NCBI RefSeq assembly: GCF_022179645.1 | Contig: NZ_BPRA01000014.1 | Coordinates: forward strand, 1 to 64,000 | Origin: Methylobacterium thuringiense | GTDB lineage: Bacteria > Pseudomonadota > Alphaproteobacteria > Rhizobiales > Beijerinckiaceae | Direction: 5' to 3' | DNA: 64,000 bases | Made by a program: the position numbers and the translations under genes | The notes under the pieces: generated by a model | Seen by the model: the letters and a program-made list of their open reading frames with translations, nothing else | Told to the model about the DNA's origin: nothing | Database searches by the model: none | In this document: one piece after another, positions 51,155-60,080 of the stretch | Layout of the letters: every line of letters starts with the position of its first letter | Position numbering within the stretch: the first letter of the stretch is position 1

Positions 51155-52540
51155 ATGGGCGCGTCGTCCTCTGCGCTCCCCATCGCCGTGATCGGTGCCG
51201 GCTTCAGCGGCACCATGGCCGCGATCCAGCTGCTCGAAGCCCTGCCGCGCGAGCGGCCTGTACTGCTCTGCGAGCGTTCCGAGAGTTTTGCGCGCGGGCT
51301 CGCCTACGGCACGGGCGATTTCGGCCACTTCCTCAACCTGCGCGCCGCGAACATGAGCGCGTTTCCGGACCGCCCGCGGCATTTCGAGGACTGGCTCGCG
51401 CGCAACGCCGCCTGCCTGCCGCCGGAGGAGGCCGTCGGGATCCGTGCCACCCCGGCCGGCACCTTCGCCTCGCGGCCGCTCTATGGGCGCTATCTCTCTG
51501 AAATCCTGACCGAAACCGTCACGAATGGCGGGCCGCCGCGGCTGCGTCTCGTCAACGATGCGGTGACCGATCTCGTGCCGTCCGCGGGCGGCTTCTCGCT
51601 GCGCACCGAGGGCGGTCTCGGCCTGCCGGTCGCGGGGGCTGTCCTCGCCATGGGCAACCTCGCCGGCACCGGCGAGCCGCATAGCGCGCACCGCGCCGAC
51701 ATCTGGGCGCCCGAGACCATCGGCCGGCTGCAGCCCGATCAGCCGGTGCTGGTCGTCGGCACCGGACTGACCATGATCGACGCCGTCGTCTCCCTCCGTC
51801 GGCGCGGCTTCGCCGGCCCGATCGTCGCGCTGTCGCGGCGCGGCCTGCTGCCGAACACGCATGCGCCGGCCGCGGCGCACCCCGTGCCGAACCTGACCGC
51901 GGCAGACCTTTCCTCGCTCGCCACCCTGAGCCGGCGGCTTCATGCCTCCGCCCGCGCGGCCAGCGACGACTGGCGCAGCGTGGTCGACGCGCTCCGTCCG
52001 GTGACGGATTTCATCTGGCGCAGCCTGCCGCACTCCGAGCGCGGCCGCTTCCTGCGCCATCTGCGCCCGTTCTGGGACGTCCACCGGCATCGCTCGGCGC
52101 CGCCCGCTGCCGACGCGATCGACCGGGAGATCGCCGACGGCAGGCTCACGGTGCGTGCCGGGCGGATCCTGTCGATCGCGGACGAGGCGACCCAGGCCGT
52201 CGTGACCCTGAGGCCGCGCGGTGCCGCGGAGCCGGAGCGTCTCGCGGTCCAGTGCATCCTCGACGCCACCGGGATCGGCCGCGTCGGCGAGACGACCGAC
52301 CCGCTGCTGCGCCGGCTGATCGACCGCGGGCTGGTCCGCCCCGGCGCGTTCGGCCTCGGCCTCGACGTGGGTGCGGATTTCCGGGCGCGCGGACAGCGCC
52401 AGGCCGGACCGGTCTGGACGCTCGGGCCTCTCATGCGCGGCGCGCTCTGGGAGTGCATCGCGGTGCCCGACATCCGCAATCAGGCGGTCGACCTCGCCGC
52501 CGGCATCGCAGCGGAGCTGGCGCGGGCGGAAGCGGCATAG
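51155..52540 (+). CDS. FAD/NAD(P)-binding oxidoreductase (NAD_binding_9 type)
   Basis: This 461-aa protein starts with a dinucleotide fold, PIAVIGAGFSGTMAAIQLLEAL. A second nucleotide-binding site follows, QPVLVVGTGLTMIDAVVSLRRRG, and the family stretch FGHFLNLRAANMSAFPDRP. This belongs to a group of FAD/NAD(P)-binding proteins (COG4529-like) with poorly known reactions; some act near hydroxylases or in envelope or siderophore metabolism. No signal peptide is present. It is a single gene, convergent with the small P-loop gene. No substrate is claimed. Confidence 0.82.
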   Translation: MGASSSALPIAVIGAGFSGTMAAIQLLEALPRERPVLLCERSESFARGLAYGTGDFGHFLNLRAANMSAFPDRPRHFEDWLARNAACLPPEEAVGIRATPAGTFASRPLYGRYLSEILTETVTNGGPPRLRLVNDAVTDLVPSAGGFSLRTEGGLGLPVAGAVLAMGNLAGTGEPHSAHRADIWAPETIGRLQPDQPVLVVGTGLTMIDAVVSLRRRGFAGPIVALSRRGLLPNTHAPAAAHPVPNLTAADLSSLATLSRRLHASARAASDDWRSVVDALRPVTDFIWRSLPHSERGRFLRHLRPFWDVHRHRSAPPAADAIDREIADGRLTVRAGRILSIADEATQAVVTLRPRGAAEPERLAVQCILDATGIGRVGETTDPLLRRLIDRGLVRPGAFGLGLDVGADFRARGQRQAGPVWTLGPLMRGALWECIAVPDIRNQAVDLAAGIAAELARAEAA

Positions 52541-52558
52541 GCTCGCGTGCGAAGCAGG

Positions 52559-53056
52559 CTATCGCAGGGGCAATTCGGCCTCGAAGTCCTGCCGACCACG
52601 CAGCACGATCCCACGCCCCGAAAATCTTGAGACGAGGGCGAGGCTTCGCGCCCGCCGCTTGCGGTTCCAGGTCAGGGCGAAGCCTAGAAAGGCGAGGTCG
52701 AGTTGCTCCCGGCAGCCCTCCGCCATATCGGGCCGCTGCCGCCCGTAGCTTGCGGCGATGCGCCTGAGGATGCGGGCAAGCGACAGCCAGGCTGGCACGT
52801 CGAGATAGATCAGAGTATCGGCCGCAGCCAAGCGCGGCGAGATCGTGTCGGTGTAGTTGCCGTCGATCACCCAGGCCGGCAGCGCCGCGATGCGCGCGAC
52901 TTCGGCGCGAAAGTCGTCCGGCTCCGCTGCCACCCAGCCGGGACGCCAATAGGCCTGATCGAGATGGAACACCGGCAGTCCATGCCGGGCACCCAGCCGC
53001 CGGGCGAGGGTGGACTTGCCGCTGCCAGGCGGCCCGAGGATGAGAATGCGGCGCAT
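52559..53056 (-). CDS. Small P-loop kinase-like protein (adenylate-kinase fold)
   Basis: This 165-aa protein has Walker A ILILGPPGSGKSTLARRLG at the N-terminus. LPVFHLDQAYWRPGW, WVIDGNYTDTISPRLAAADTLIYLDVP and a basic lid-like region (RRIAASYGRQRP) follow. This pattern is shared with uncharacterised shikimate/adenylate-kinase-like proteins often labelled topology-modulation protein or AAA. The likely role is phosphorylation of a small molecule. It lies 12 bases downstream of metW on the same strand, so it is probably part of the metX-metW transcript. A link to methionine metabolism is unproven. Confidence 0.78.
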   Translation of the reverse strand: MRRILILGPPGSGKSTLARRLGARHGLPVFHLDQAYWRPGWVAAEPDDFRAEVARIAALPAWVIDGNYTDTISPRLAAADTLIYLDVPAWLSLARILRRIAASYGRQRPDMAEGCREQLDLAFLGFALTWNRKRRARSLALVSRFSGRGIVLRGRQDFEAELPLR

Positions 53057-53068
53057 TCTATCCTCTGT

Positions 53069-53773
53069 TCACTCGTGGTCCGTGCCGCCGCTGCGCAGCA
53101 GAAACACGCCCTGCGCGCCGACGAGGTTCCAGAACCACCACGGCATCGAGTAGCGCATCGGCCGGCCGCGTCCGTCCAGCGCCGTGGCTTTTTCGATCTC
53201 GGCGCCGACCGTCCGGCACAGCCCGACGAAGTCGCGGATGGTGCAGTGATGGATGTTGGGGGTCTCGTACCAAGCCTCCGGCATGATCTCGGTCACCGGC
53301 ATCCGTCCGCGGAAGGCGAGTTCGGCCCGCACCCGCCAGTGGCCGAAATTCGGGAACGAGATGATGACCTGCTTGCCGATTCGCAGGAGATGATCGAGCA
53401 CGATGCGCGGGTTGCGGGTCGCCTGGATCGTCTGGGAGAGCACGACCACGTCGAAGGCGTTGTCGGGGTAGTTGGCGAGATCCGTGTCGGCATCGCCCTG
53501 GATCACCGGCAGGCCGCGGGCGAGGCAGGCGTTGACCCCCGCCCGCGAGAGCTCGATGCCGCGGCCGTCGACGCTGCGCCGGTCGCGCAGCAGTGCCAGC
53601 AGCGAGCCATCGCCGCAGCCGATGTCGAGGACGCGTGCGCCGTCCGGCACGAGGCCGAGCACGACGAGATGATCGACGCGGGTGCCGTCGTCCCCGGCAT
53701 TGCGGGGCAGCGTCTCGATGCTCTTCCACGGCGCACCGGCGACGGCATCGGTCGGTCCCACGCGACCGCTCAC
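53069..53773 (-). CDS. metW: MetW, methionine biosynthesis protein
   Basis: This 234-aa methyltransferase-fold protein has [39 protein letters not shown] and [21 protein letters not shown]. The last is the MetW signature, with [15 protein letters not shown] following. MetW works with MetX in homoserine acylation in bacteria lacking MetA. The GTG start overlaps the metX stop (GTGA), so translation is coupled. The catalytic role of its SAM fold is unknown. Confidence 0.92.
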   Translation of the reverse strand: MSGRVGPTDAVAGAPWKSIETLPRNAGDDGTRVDHLVVLGLVPDGARVLDIGCGDGSLLALLRDRRSVDGRGIELSRAGVNACLARGLPVIQGDADTDLANYPDNAFDVVVLSQTIQATRNPRIVLDHLLRIGKQVIISFPNFGHWRVRAELAFRGRMPVTEIMPEAWYETPNIHHCTIRDFVGLCRTVGAEIEKATALDGRGRPMRYSMPWWFWNLVGAQGVFLLRSGGTDHE

Positions 53774-54981
53774 AGCCCGCGCGCCCGTGCAGCCGCGTCG
53801 ACGAAGCCGCGCGCTGCGGAAAAGAGCGCCGGCTCGTCGAGCAGGAAGGCGTCGTGGCCCTTGTCGCTCTCGACCTCGACGAAGGCGACGGGCGCGGCGA
53901 CGGCGTTGAGCGCATGCACGATCGCGCGGGAATCCGCTGTCGGAAACAGCCAGTCGGAGGTGAAGGCGATCACGCAGAACCGGGTCTTGGAGGCGCGGAA
54001 GGCGTTGGCGAGCACGCCGCCATGATCCTCGGCGAGGTCGAAATAGTCCATGGCGCGGGTAAGGTAGAGATAGGCGTTGGCGTCGAAGCGCTCGACGAAG
54101 CTCAGCCCCTGGTGGCGCAGGTAGCTCTCGATCTGGAAGTCGGCGTTGAACGAGAAGGTCGGCGCCGCGCGGTTCTGCAGGCGGCGGCCGAACTTGCGGT
54201 GCAAAGCCGGCTCGGAGAGATAGGTGATGTGCGCGCCCATCCGTGCGACGCCAAGCCCCTTGGCGGGCCGGGTGCCCTCCTCGAAGTAGCGCCCGTCCGC
54301 CCAGGCCGGATCGGCCATGATCGCCTGCCGGCCGACCTCGTGGAAGGCGATGTTCTGGGCCGAGTGGCGCGCACCGGTGGCGATCGGCATCGCGGCGAAG
54401 ACGCGCTCGGGAAAAAGCGAGGCCCATTGCAGGACCTGCATGCCACCCATCGAGCCGCCGATACAGAGGAACAGGTCGGGGATGCCGAGCCGGTCGAGCA
54501 GCATCGCCTGGGCCCGCACCATGTCGCGAATGGTCACCAGCGGGAAGTCGAGGCCGTAGGGCTTGGCCGTCGCCGGATCGACCGAGGCCGGGCCGGTCGA
54601 GCCCATGCAGCTGCCGATGACGTTCGAGCAGACGACGAAGTAGCGGTCGGTATCGATGGGTTTGCCCGGGCCGACCAGGGTCTCCCACCAGCCGGCCTTG
54701 CCCGTCACCGGATGGCGATGGGCGAAATGCTGGTCGCCCGTCAGTGCATGGCAGATCAGGACGGCGTTGGAGCGCTCCGCGTTGAGCGTGCCGGCGGTCT
54801 GGTAGGCGATCTGGAACGGCGCCAGCGCAGCGCCCGAATCCATGGCGAGCGGTTCGTCCGCCCCGAAAAGCGCAACGGGGCTCTTGGGATCGGTCGCCGG
54901 CATGGCCTCGTATCCCTGGGGCAAGGGCCTCGCCTCGCTCCGCAAGCCGGCCTCGGCGTCTGACGTCAAGGTGCTGTCCAT
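53770..54981 (-). CDS. metX: Homoserine O-acetyltransferase
   Basis: This 403-aa alpha/beta-hydrolase-fold enzyme acylates homoserine in methionine synthesis. Family motifs are [33 protein letters not shown], and the nucleophile S177 in [30 protein letters not shown] follows, and the catalytic aspartate and histidine lie in FTSDWLFP and SDKGHDAFL. The ATG has no strong ribosome site; an inner ATG at codon 27 is an alternative. No SAM-II-type riboswitch could be recognised in the 270-base leader, though such leaders are common before metX in Alphaproteobacteria. Confidence 0.92.
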   Translation of the reverse strand: MDSTLTSDAEAGLRSEARPLPQGYEAMPATDPKSPVALFGADEPLAMDSGAALAPFQIAYQTAGTLNAERSNAVLICHALTGDQHFAHRHPVTGKAGWWETLVGPGKPIDTDRYFVVCSNVIGSCMGSTGPASVDPATAKPYGLDFPLVTIRDMVRAQAMLLDRLGIPDLFLCIGGSMGGMQVLQWASLFPERVFAAMPIATGARHSAQNIAFHEVGRQAIMADPAWADGRYFEEGTRPAKGLGVARMGAHITYLSEPALHRKFGRRLQNRAAPTFSFNADFQIESYLRHQGLSFVERFDANAYLYLTRAMDYFDLAEDHGGVLANAFRASKTRFCVIAFTSDWLFPTADSRAIVHALNAVAAPVAFVEVESDKGHDAFLLDEPALFSAARGFVDAAARARGL

Positions 54982-55255
54982 CGTGCGTTCGGGTGCCGCC
55001 CTGAAGAAGCGGCCTGCCCGGCCGGTGGTCGAAGCTTTGCCGAGAGAGACAACGCAGAGGCCGATCGTCTCAAGCGCGAGCGAGGATCCTTGGCCGGATA
55101 CTTCGGGAGGTAATGTGCCCATCCGCACGCGTCAACGAAAGGGCGATACGCCTGATCGCAGAGGGATATCGGGCACATGGTGCCGCACTGGCCGACGGCC
55201 GCCACGACGCGTAGTGCTCGCCCGCGCGCGGCGGGACGCACCGTAAAGGACCACG

Positions 55256-56566
55256 ATGACTGCAATCGACACCGACCCGGCGACCCATCCGGGGCTCGAC
55301 CGCAAGGCCGTCGGCGCCGTGGTACTCGGCAACGCCCTCGAATTCTACGATTTCACGATCTACGCGTTCTTCGCCGTGCCGATCGGCGCCGCCTTCTTCC
55401 CGTCCGACAACGCCACCGACAGCCTGCTCGCCTCTCTGGCCCTGTTCGGCATCGGCTACGTGATGCGGCCCGTGGGCGGTATCCTGATCGGCGCCTTCGC
55501 CGACCGGGCGGGCCGCAAGCCCGCCATGCTGATCACCATCGCGCTGATGGCGGTCGGCATGCTGATGCTGGCGCTGACGCCGGGCTACGCGGTGCTCGGC
55601 GGCTGGTCGCAGGCCATCGTCATCGCCGGACGGCTGATCCAGGGGCTGGCGCTCGGCGGCGAGGTCGGACCCTCCACCGCCTACCTGCTGGAGGCGGCGC
55701 CGCCGAAGCAGCGCGGCTTCGTCGCCAGCTGGCAGATCGCGAGCCAGGGCTGCGCCGCGCTGATCGCAGGTGTCGTCGCCACGCTGCTGACCCTAGCCGT
55801 CGGCGACCACGCCATGGCAGAGTGGGGTTGGCGCGGGATGTTCCTGCTCGGCATCGGCATCGTGCCGGTGGGCCTCGTCATCCGCAGCCATCTGCCGGAG
55901 ACGGCCGGCGAAGCGAAGGACCCGGCAGCCGCCGACTCGACGCTTCAGGTCGTGGTGCGGCTGGTGCGCGACCACGGCCGCCTCCTCGCCCTCACCTTCC
56001 TCGTCATCGCGGCCTCCACCGTCTCGAACGCCATCGGCACCAACATGCCGGTCTACGCGCAGGCGACGCTGGGCTTGACCGAGACCGTCTCCACCGCCGT
56101 GCCGATCGCGCTCGGGCTCGCCTCGATCGTGTTTCCGCTGCTGGGCGGCTGGCTCGCCGACCGCGTCGGCCGGCGCCCGGTGATGATTTTTCCACGCGCC
56201 GCGATCGTCGTCTTGGCGGTGCCGGCCTTCGCCTGGCTCGTCCACGCCCCCACCGCGCTGAACGTCTACGCCGTGACCTTCCTGATGTCGGCGCTGTCCT
56301 CGATCAACGCGGCGGCGATCATCGTCGGCATCCCGGAATCGCTGCCGCGCAACGTGCGCAGCGCCGGCCTCTCGATCGTCTACGCCTTCTCGGTCTCGAT
56401 TTTCGGGGGCAGCACCAACTGGGTGATCAACAAGCTGATCGCCGTCACCGGCGACCGGCTGGCGCCGGCCTACTACCTCGTTGCCTTCAGCGTGGTCGGT
56501 ACGATTGCGGCGATGCTGATGCACGAGACGCGGGGCAAGGATATCGACGCGAATACGGAGGCCTGA
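55256..56566 (+). CDS. MFS transporter, metabolite:H+ symporter (MHS) type
   Basis: This 436-aa permease with twelve predicted helices has the MHS lead AVVLGNALEFYDFTIYAFFAV and the loop GAFADRAGRKPAMLITI. Other family stretches are RLIQGLALGGEVGPSTAYLLEAA and GGWLADRVGRRPVMI. Relatives carry citrate, alpha-ketoglutarate, shikimate or other organic acids with protons. AAGGACC lies just before the ATG. It is divergent from metX and followed by hisC. The substrate is not readable; the residues that select it in the family vary. Confidence 0.86.
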   Translation: MTAIDTDPATHPGLDRKAVGAVVLGNALEFYDFTIYAFFAVPIGAAFFPSDNATDSLLASLALFGIGYVMRPVGGILIGAFADRAGRKPAMLITIALMAVGMLMLALTPGYAVLGGWSQAIVIAGRLIQGLALGGEVGPSTAYLLEAAPPKQRGFVASWQIASQGCAALIAGVVATLLTLAVGDHAMAEWGWRGMFLLGIGIVPVGLVIRSHLPETAGEAKDPAAADSTLQVVVRLVRDHGRLLALTFLVIAASTVSNAIGTNMPVYAQATLGLTETVSTAVPIALGLASIVFPLLGGWLADRVGRRPVMIFPRAAIVVLAVPAFAWLVHAPTALNVYAVTFLMSALSSINAAAIIVGIPESLPRNVRSAGLSIVYAFSVSIFGGSTNWVINKLIAVTGDRLAPAYYLVAFSVVGTIAAMLMHETRGKDIDANTEA

Positions 56567-56602
56567 GCAGGCCGACTCCACGGCGACGCGAAATGCTGTA
56601 GA

Positions 56603-56641
56603 CGACGGATATCCGTCGCCATCCGTCAGCAATCCGTCGCC
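56603..56641 (+). promoter_or_regulatory. Palindrome and heptamer repeats upstream of hisC
   Basis: A perfect 16-base palindrome CGACGGATATCCGTCG at 56603-56618 is followed by further copies of its half-site. ATCCGTC occurs at 56611, 56621 and 56632, ten and eleven bases apart, with an inverted copy at 56604. The last copy ends three bases before the hisC ATG. No ribosome site is visible. Spacing near one helical turn suggests an operator array, or an RNA hairpin acting on hisC translation. Confidence 0.5.
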
Positions 56642-57757
56642 ATGTCCGTTGCCGAATCCCTCCGCCCCGTGCCCCGCCCCGGCGTGCTCGCCATCGAGGC
56701 CTATGTGCCCGGCAAGAGCGCGGCGCCGGGTGTGGCCAAGATCCACAAGCTCTCCTCGAACGAGACGCCGCTCGGCCCGAGCCCGCAGGCCGTCGCGGCC
56801 CTGCGGGCGGAATCCGAGACGCTCGCGCTCTATCCCGATGGAAACGCTACGAAATTGCGCACGGCCATCGCGGCCCGCTACGGGCTCGATCCGGCACGCA
56901 TCGTCTGCGGCGCAGGCTCCGACGAGCTGCTGAGCCTGCTGGCGCTGGCTTATCTCGGCCCCGGCGACGAGGGCATCTTCTGCGAGCACGGGTTTCTCGT
57001 GTACCGCATCGCGATCCTGGCGGCCGGCGGCATCCCGGTGGTCGCGCCGGAGACCGATCTGACGGCCGACGTCGACGCGATCCTCGCCGCCGTGACGCCG
57101 CGCACTAAGATCGTCTACATCGCGAATCCGAACAATCCCACAGGCACTTACCTGCCCTTCGACGAAGTCCGCCGCCTCCATGCCGGTCTGCCGGGCGACG
57201 TGCTGCTGGTGCTGGACGGCGCTTATGCCGAGTATGTCCGCGCGAACGATTACGGCGCCGGGCTGGAGCTCGTGCTGGAGTCGCAGAACGTCGTGATGAC
57301 GCGGACCTTCTCCAAGATCCACGGCCTCGCGGCGCAGCGCATCGGCTGGATGGTCGGGCCGGAGGGCGTGGTTGACGCGCTCAACCGCATCCGCGGCCCC
57401 TTCAACGTCTCCGCCGGCGCCATCGCCGCCGGGGCTGCCGCGATCGGTGACGAGGCGCATGTCGCGGCGGCGATCGCCCATAACGATCAATGGCTCGGCT
57501 GGCTCGTAGAGCAGGTCCGCGGGCTCGGCTACGCGGTGACGCCGAGCGTCGGAAACTTCCTGCTGATCCACTTCCCGGACGAGCCCGGACGCACGGCAGC
57601 CGATGCCGACGCCCACCTCACGCGGCAGGGGGTGATCGTGCGCCGGGTCTCGGCCTACGGCCTGCCGAATGCGCTTCGGGTCACCGTCGGCAGCGAGGAG
57701 GCGAACCGCGCTTTCGTTGCTGCCTTGGCCAGTCACGGCGATCATCGGGATGCGTGA
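56642..57757 (+). CDS. hisC: Histidinol-phosphate/aromatic aminotransferase
   Basis: This 371-aa PLP-dependent class I/II aminotransferase is of the HisC type. It has [48 protein letters not shown] and [10 protein letters not shown]. The PLP lysine K225 lies in [17 protein letters not shown], and the C-terminal arginine in [10 protein letters not shown]. It should make histidinol phosphate. It is followed by tyrC with an eight-base overlap, an arrangement that suits a HisC paralogue acting on phenylpyruvate or prephenate for tyrosine/phenylalanine. Both roles are plausible and may be shared. Confidence 0.9.
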   Translation: MSVAESLRPVPRPGVLAIEAYVPGKSAAPGVAKIHKLSSNETPLGPSPQAVAALRAESETLALYPDGNATKLRTAIAARYGLDPARIVCGAGSDELLSLLALAYLGPGDEGIFCEHGFLVYRIAILAAGGIPVVAPETDLTADVDAILAAVTPRTKIVYIANPNNPTGTYLPFDEVRRLHAGLPGDVLLVLDGAYAEYVRANDYGAGLELVLESQNVVMTRTFSKIHGLAAQRIGWMVGPEGVVDALNRIRGPFNVSAGAIAAGAAAIGDEAHVAAAIAHNDQWLGWLVEQVRGLGYAVTPSVGNFLLIHFPDEPGRTAADADAHLTRQGVIVRRVSAYGLPNALRVTVGSEEANRAFVAALASHGDHRDA

Positions 57758-58685
57758 CAGGCTGCATACCGTGGCCGTCGTCGGCCTCGGCCTGATCGGT
57801 TCGTCGATCGCCCGCGGCGCGCGGACCTATGGACTTGCCGAAAACCTCGTCGCGGTGGACCGCGAACCGGCCGTGCTCGAGCGGGTCCGGGCGCTTCGGC
57901 TCGCGGACCACGCCACCGGCAGCCTCGCGGAGGGGGTGGCCGGGGCCGACCTCGTGATCCTGTGCGTGCCGGTCGGCGCGATCGGCGCGGTGGCGGCCGA
58001 GCTTGCGCCGCATCTGAAGCCCGGCGCGATTCTCTCGGACGTCGGCTCGGTGAAGGGCTCGGTCGTCGCGGCGGTGATGCCGCATCTCAAATCCGACAAC
58101 GCCTTCGTGCCGGCCCATCCGGTGGCGGGCACCGAATATTCCGGCCCCGATTCCGGCTTCGCCACGCTGTTCCAGAACCGCTGGTGTATCCTCACGCCGC
58201 CGGAGGGCACCGAGCCGGAGGCCGTCGCCGCGGTGACGGCGTTCTGGGAGGGACTCGGCGCCATCGTCGAGACGATGAGCCCCGAGCATCACGACCTGGT
58301 GCTCGCCATCACCAGCCACGTCCCGCACCTGATCGCCTACAACATCGTCGGCACCGCCGCCGACCTCGAGACGGTGACGCAGTCCGAGGTGATCAAGTTC
58401 TCGGCCGGCGGCTTTCGCGATTTCACCCGCATCGCCGCCTCCGACCCGACCATGTGGCGCGACGTCTTCCTCACCAACAAGGACGCGGTGCTCGAGATGC
58501 TCGGCCGCTTCAACGAGGACCTCGCGGCGCTGACCAAGGCGATCCGCTGGGGCGACGGCGACGCCCTGTTCGATCTCTTCAGCCGCACCCGCGCGATCCG
58601 GAAGGGCATCGTCGCCATGGGCCAGGAGACGGCCGAGGCCGATTTCGGCCGGGCACGGCCGGATGGGACCGGCGCGGGCCGGTAG
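57750..58685 (+). CDS. tyrC: Prephenate/arogenate (cyclohexadienyl) dehydrogenase
   Basis: This 311-aa NAD(P)-dependent enzyme of tyrosine synthesis has the nucleotide fold [18 protein letters not shown]. The family core is [38 protein letters not shown] and [19 protein letters not shown], the last with the histidine/threonine/serine active-site pattern. It continues [22 protein letters not shown]. No chorismate mutase or ACT domain is present, so feedback control must act elsewhere. Its ATG lies within the end of hisC, giving an eight-base overlap in another frame. The pair forms an aromatic amino acid operon. Confidence 0.92.
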   Translation: MRDRLHTVAVVGLGLIGSSIARGARTYGLAENLVAVDREPAVLERVRALRLADHATGSLAEGVAGADLVILCVPVGAIGAVAAELAPHLKPGAILSDVGSVKGSVVAAVMPHLKSDNAFVPAHPVAGTEYSGPDSGFATLFQNRWCILTPPEGTEPEAVAAVTAFWEGLGAIVETMSPEHHDLVLAITSHVPHLIAYNIVGTAADLETVTQSEVIKFSAGGFRDFTRIAASDPTMWRDVFLTNKDAVLEMLGRFNEDLAALTKAIRWGDGDALFDLFSRTRAIRKGIVAMGQETAEADFGRARPDGTGAGR

Positions 58686-58819
58686 ACGGCCGCGACCCGC
58701 GAGCGGTGCGACATACGGCGCGGCCCGACGCGCGGATCGCAGAGGAACATTGATGGCCCGCCCGCGGATGCCCTGATGCGCCTCGACCGGGGCGCCTCTC
58801 AGCATTCCGGAGACGCGTC

Positions 58820-59992
58820 ATGAAAGCACTGTGCTGGCACGGCAAGGGCGACATCCGCTGCGACACGGTGCCGGACCCGCAGATCGAGGATGTCCGCGAC
58901 GTCATCATCAAGGTGACGTCCTGCGCCATCTGCGGCTCGGACCTCCACCTCATGGACGGGCAGATGCCGACCATGGAGGCGGGCGACGTGCTCGGCCACG
59001 AGTTCATGGGCGAGGTCGTCGAGGTCGGCGCAGGCTTCACCAAGTTCAAGAAGGGCGACCGCATCGTCGTCCCCTTCAACATCAATTGCGGCGAGTGCCG
59101 CCAGTGCAAGCTCGGCAACTACTCGGTCTGCCAGCGCTCGAACCGAAACGCCGAGATGGCCGCCGCGCAGTTCGGCTACACCACCGCCGGCCTGTTCGGA
59201 TATTCGCACATCACCGGCGGCTATGCCGGCGGACAGGCCGAATACGTGCGCGTGCCGATGGCCGATGTCGCGCCGATGCTGGCGCCCGAGGGCATGGACG
59301 ACGAATCCCTGCTGTTCCTCACCGACATCCTGCCGACCGGATGGCAGGGCGCGGAGCATTGCGAGATCCAGGGCGGTGAGATCATCGCGGTCTGGGGCGC
59401 CGGTCCGGTCGGCCTGTTCGCGATCCAGTCGGCCAAGGTGCTCGGCGCCGAGCGCATCATCGCCATCGACACGGTGCCCGAGCGCCTCGCCCTCGCCCGC
59501 ACCTACGGCGCCACCGACGTCATCGACTTCATGAACGAGGACGTGTTCGAGCGGATCAAGGAGATCAGCAAGGGCGAAGGCGCGGATGCGGTCATCGACT
59601 GCGTCGGCATGGAAGCCTCCGCCGGACATGGCGTCGCCAGCCTCGTCAACACGATCCAGGAGAAGCTCACCTCCACCCAGCGTCCCTACGCCCTCATGGA
59701 GGCGATCAAGGCGGTCCGGCCCTGCGGCATCGTCTCGGTGCCGGGCGTCTATGGCGGGCCGATCCCGGTCAACATGGGCATGATCGTCCAGAAGGGCCTG
59801 ACGATGAAGAGCGGCCAGACCCACGTGAAGCGTTACCTGGAGCCGCTGACCAAGCTGATCCAGGAGGGCAAGTTCGACATGACCTCGATGATCTCGCACC
59901 GCTCGACGAACCTCGCCGACGGACCGGAGCTCTACAAGACCTTCCGCGACAAGACCGACGCCTGCACCAAGGTGGTCTTCCACCCGAACTGA
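58820..59992 (+). CDS. Zinc-dependent alcohol/formaldehyde dehydrogenase family protein
   Basis: This 390-aa medium-chain dehydrogenase has catalytic zinc ligands in SCAICGSDLH (C38) and GHEFMGEV (H60, E61). Structural zinc cysteines are at 90, 93, 96 and 104 (NCGECRQCKLGNYSVC). The nucleotide fold is IIAVWGAGPVGLFAIQSAKVLGA. The layout, including LTDILPTGWQGAEH and GGQAEYVRVP, follows glutathione-independent formaldehyde dehydrogenases and formaldehyde dismutases, but other alcohols are possible. In a methylotroph a formaldehyde-active enzyme would matter; that is inference. A strong hairpin follows the stop. Confidence 0.86.
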   Translation: MKALCWHGKGDIRCDTVPDPQIEDVRDVIIKVTSCAICGSDLHLMDGQMPTMEAGDVLGHEFMGEVVEVGAGFTKFKKGDRIVVPFNINCGECRQCKLGNYSVCQRSNRNAEMAAAQFGYTTAGLFGYSHITGGYAGGQAEYVRVPMADVAPMLAPEGMDDESLLFLTDILPTGWQGAEHCEIQGGEIIAVWGAGPVGLFAIQSAKVLGAERIIAIDTVPERLALARTYGATDVIDFMNEDVFERIKEISKGEGADAVIDCVGMEASAGHGVASLVNTIQEKLTSTQRPYALMEAIKAVRPCGIVSVPGVYGGPIPVNMGMIVQKGLTMKSGQTHVKRYLEPLTKLIQEGKFDMTSMISHRSTNLADGPELYKTFRDKTDACTKVVFHPN

Positions 59993-60003
59993 TTGCTGCA
60001 CAG

Positions 60004-60036
60004 CGCCTCGGCCCGAACTTCGGCCGGGCCGAGGCG
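60004..60036 (+). terminator. Strong terminator-like hairpin after the dehydrogenase gene
   Basis: A perfect twelve-pair stem CGCCTCGGCCCG/CGGGCCGAGGCG encloses a nine-base loop with CTTCGG. It starts twelve bases after the dehydrogenase stop and sits 44 bases before the next ATG. There is no T run, so termination would depend on the long GC stem or on a factor. Confidence 0.6.
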
Positions 60037-60080
60037 TTGCACGGTCCCGTTTCCTCAAGCTCCCATCGCACGAGTTCGTC

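Noticed and set aside
54982-55255. SAM-II riboswitch before metX
   Set aside because: Such leaders are common in Alphaproteobacteria, but the expected conserved blocks were not found in the 270 bases upstream.
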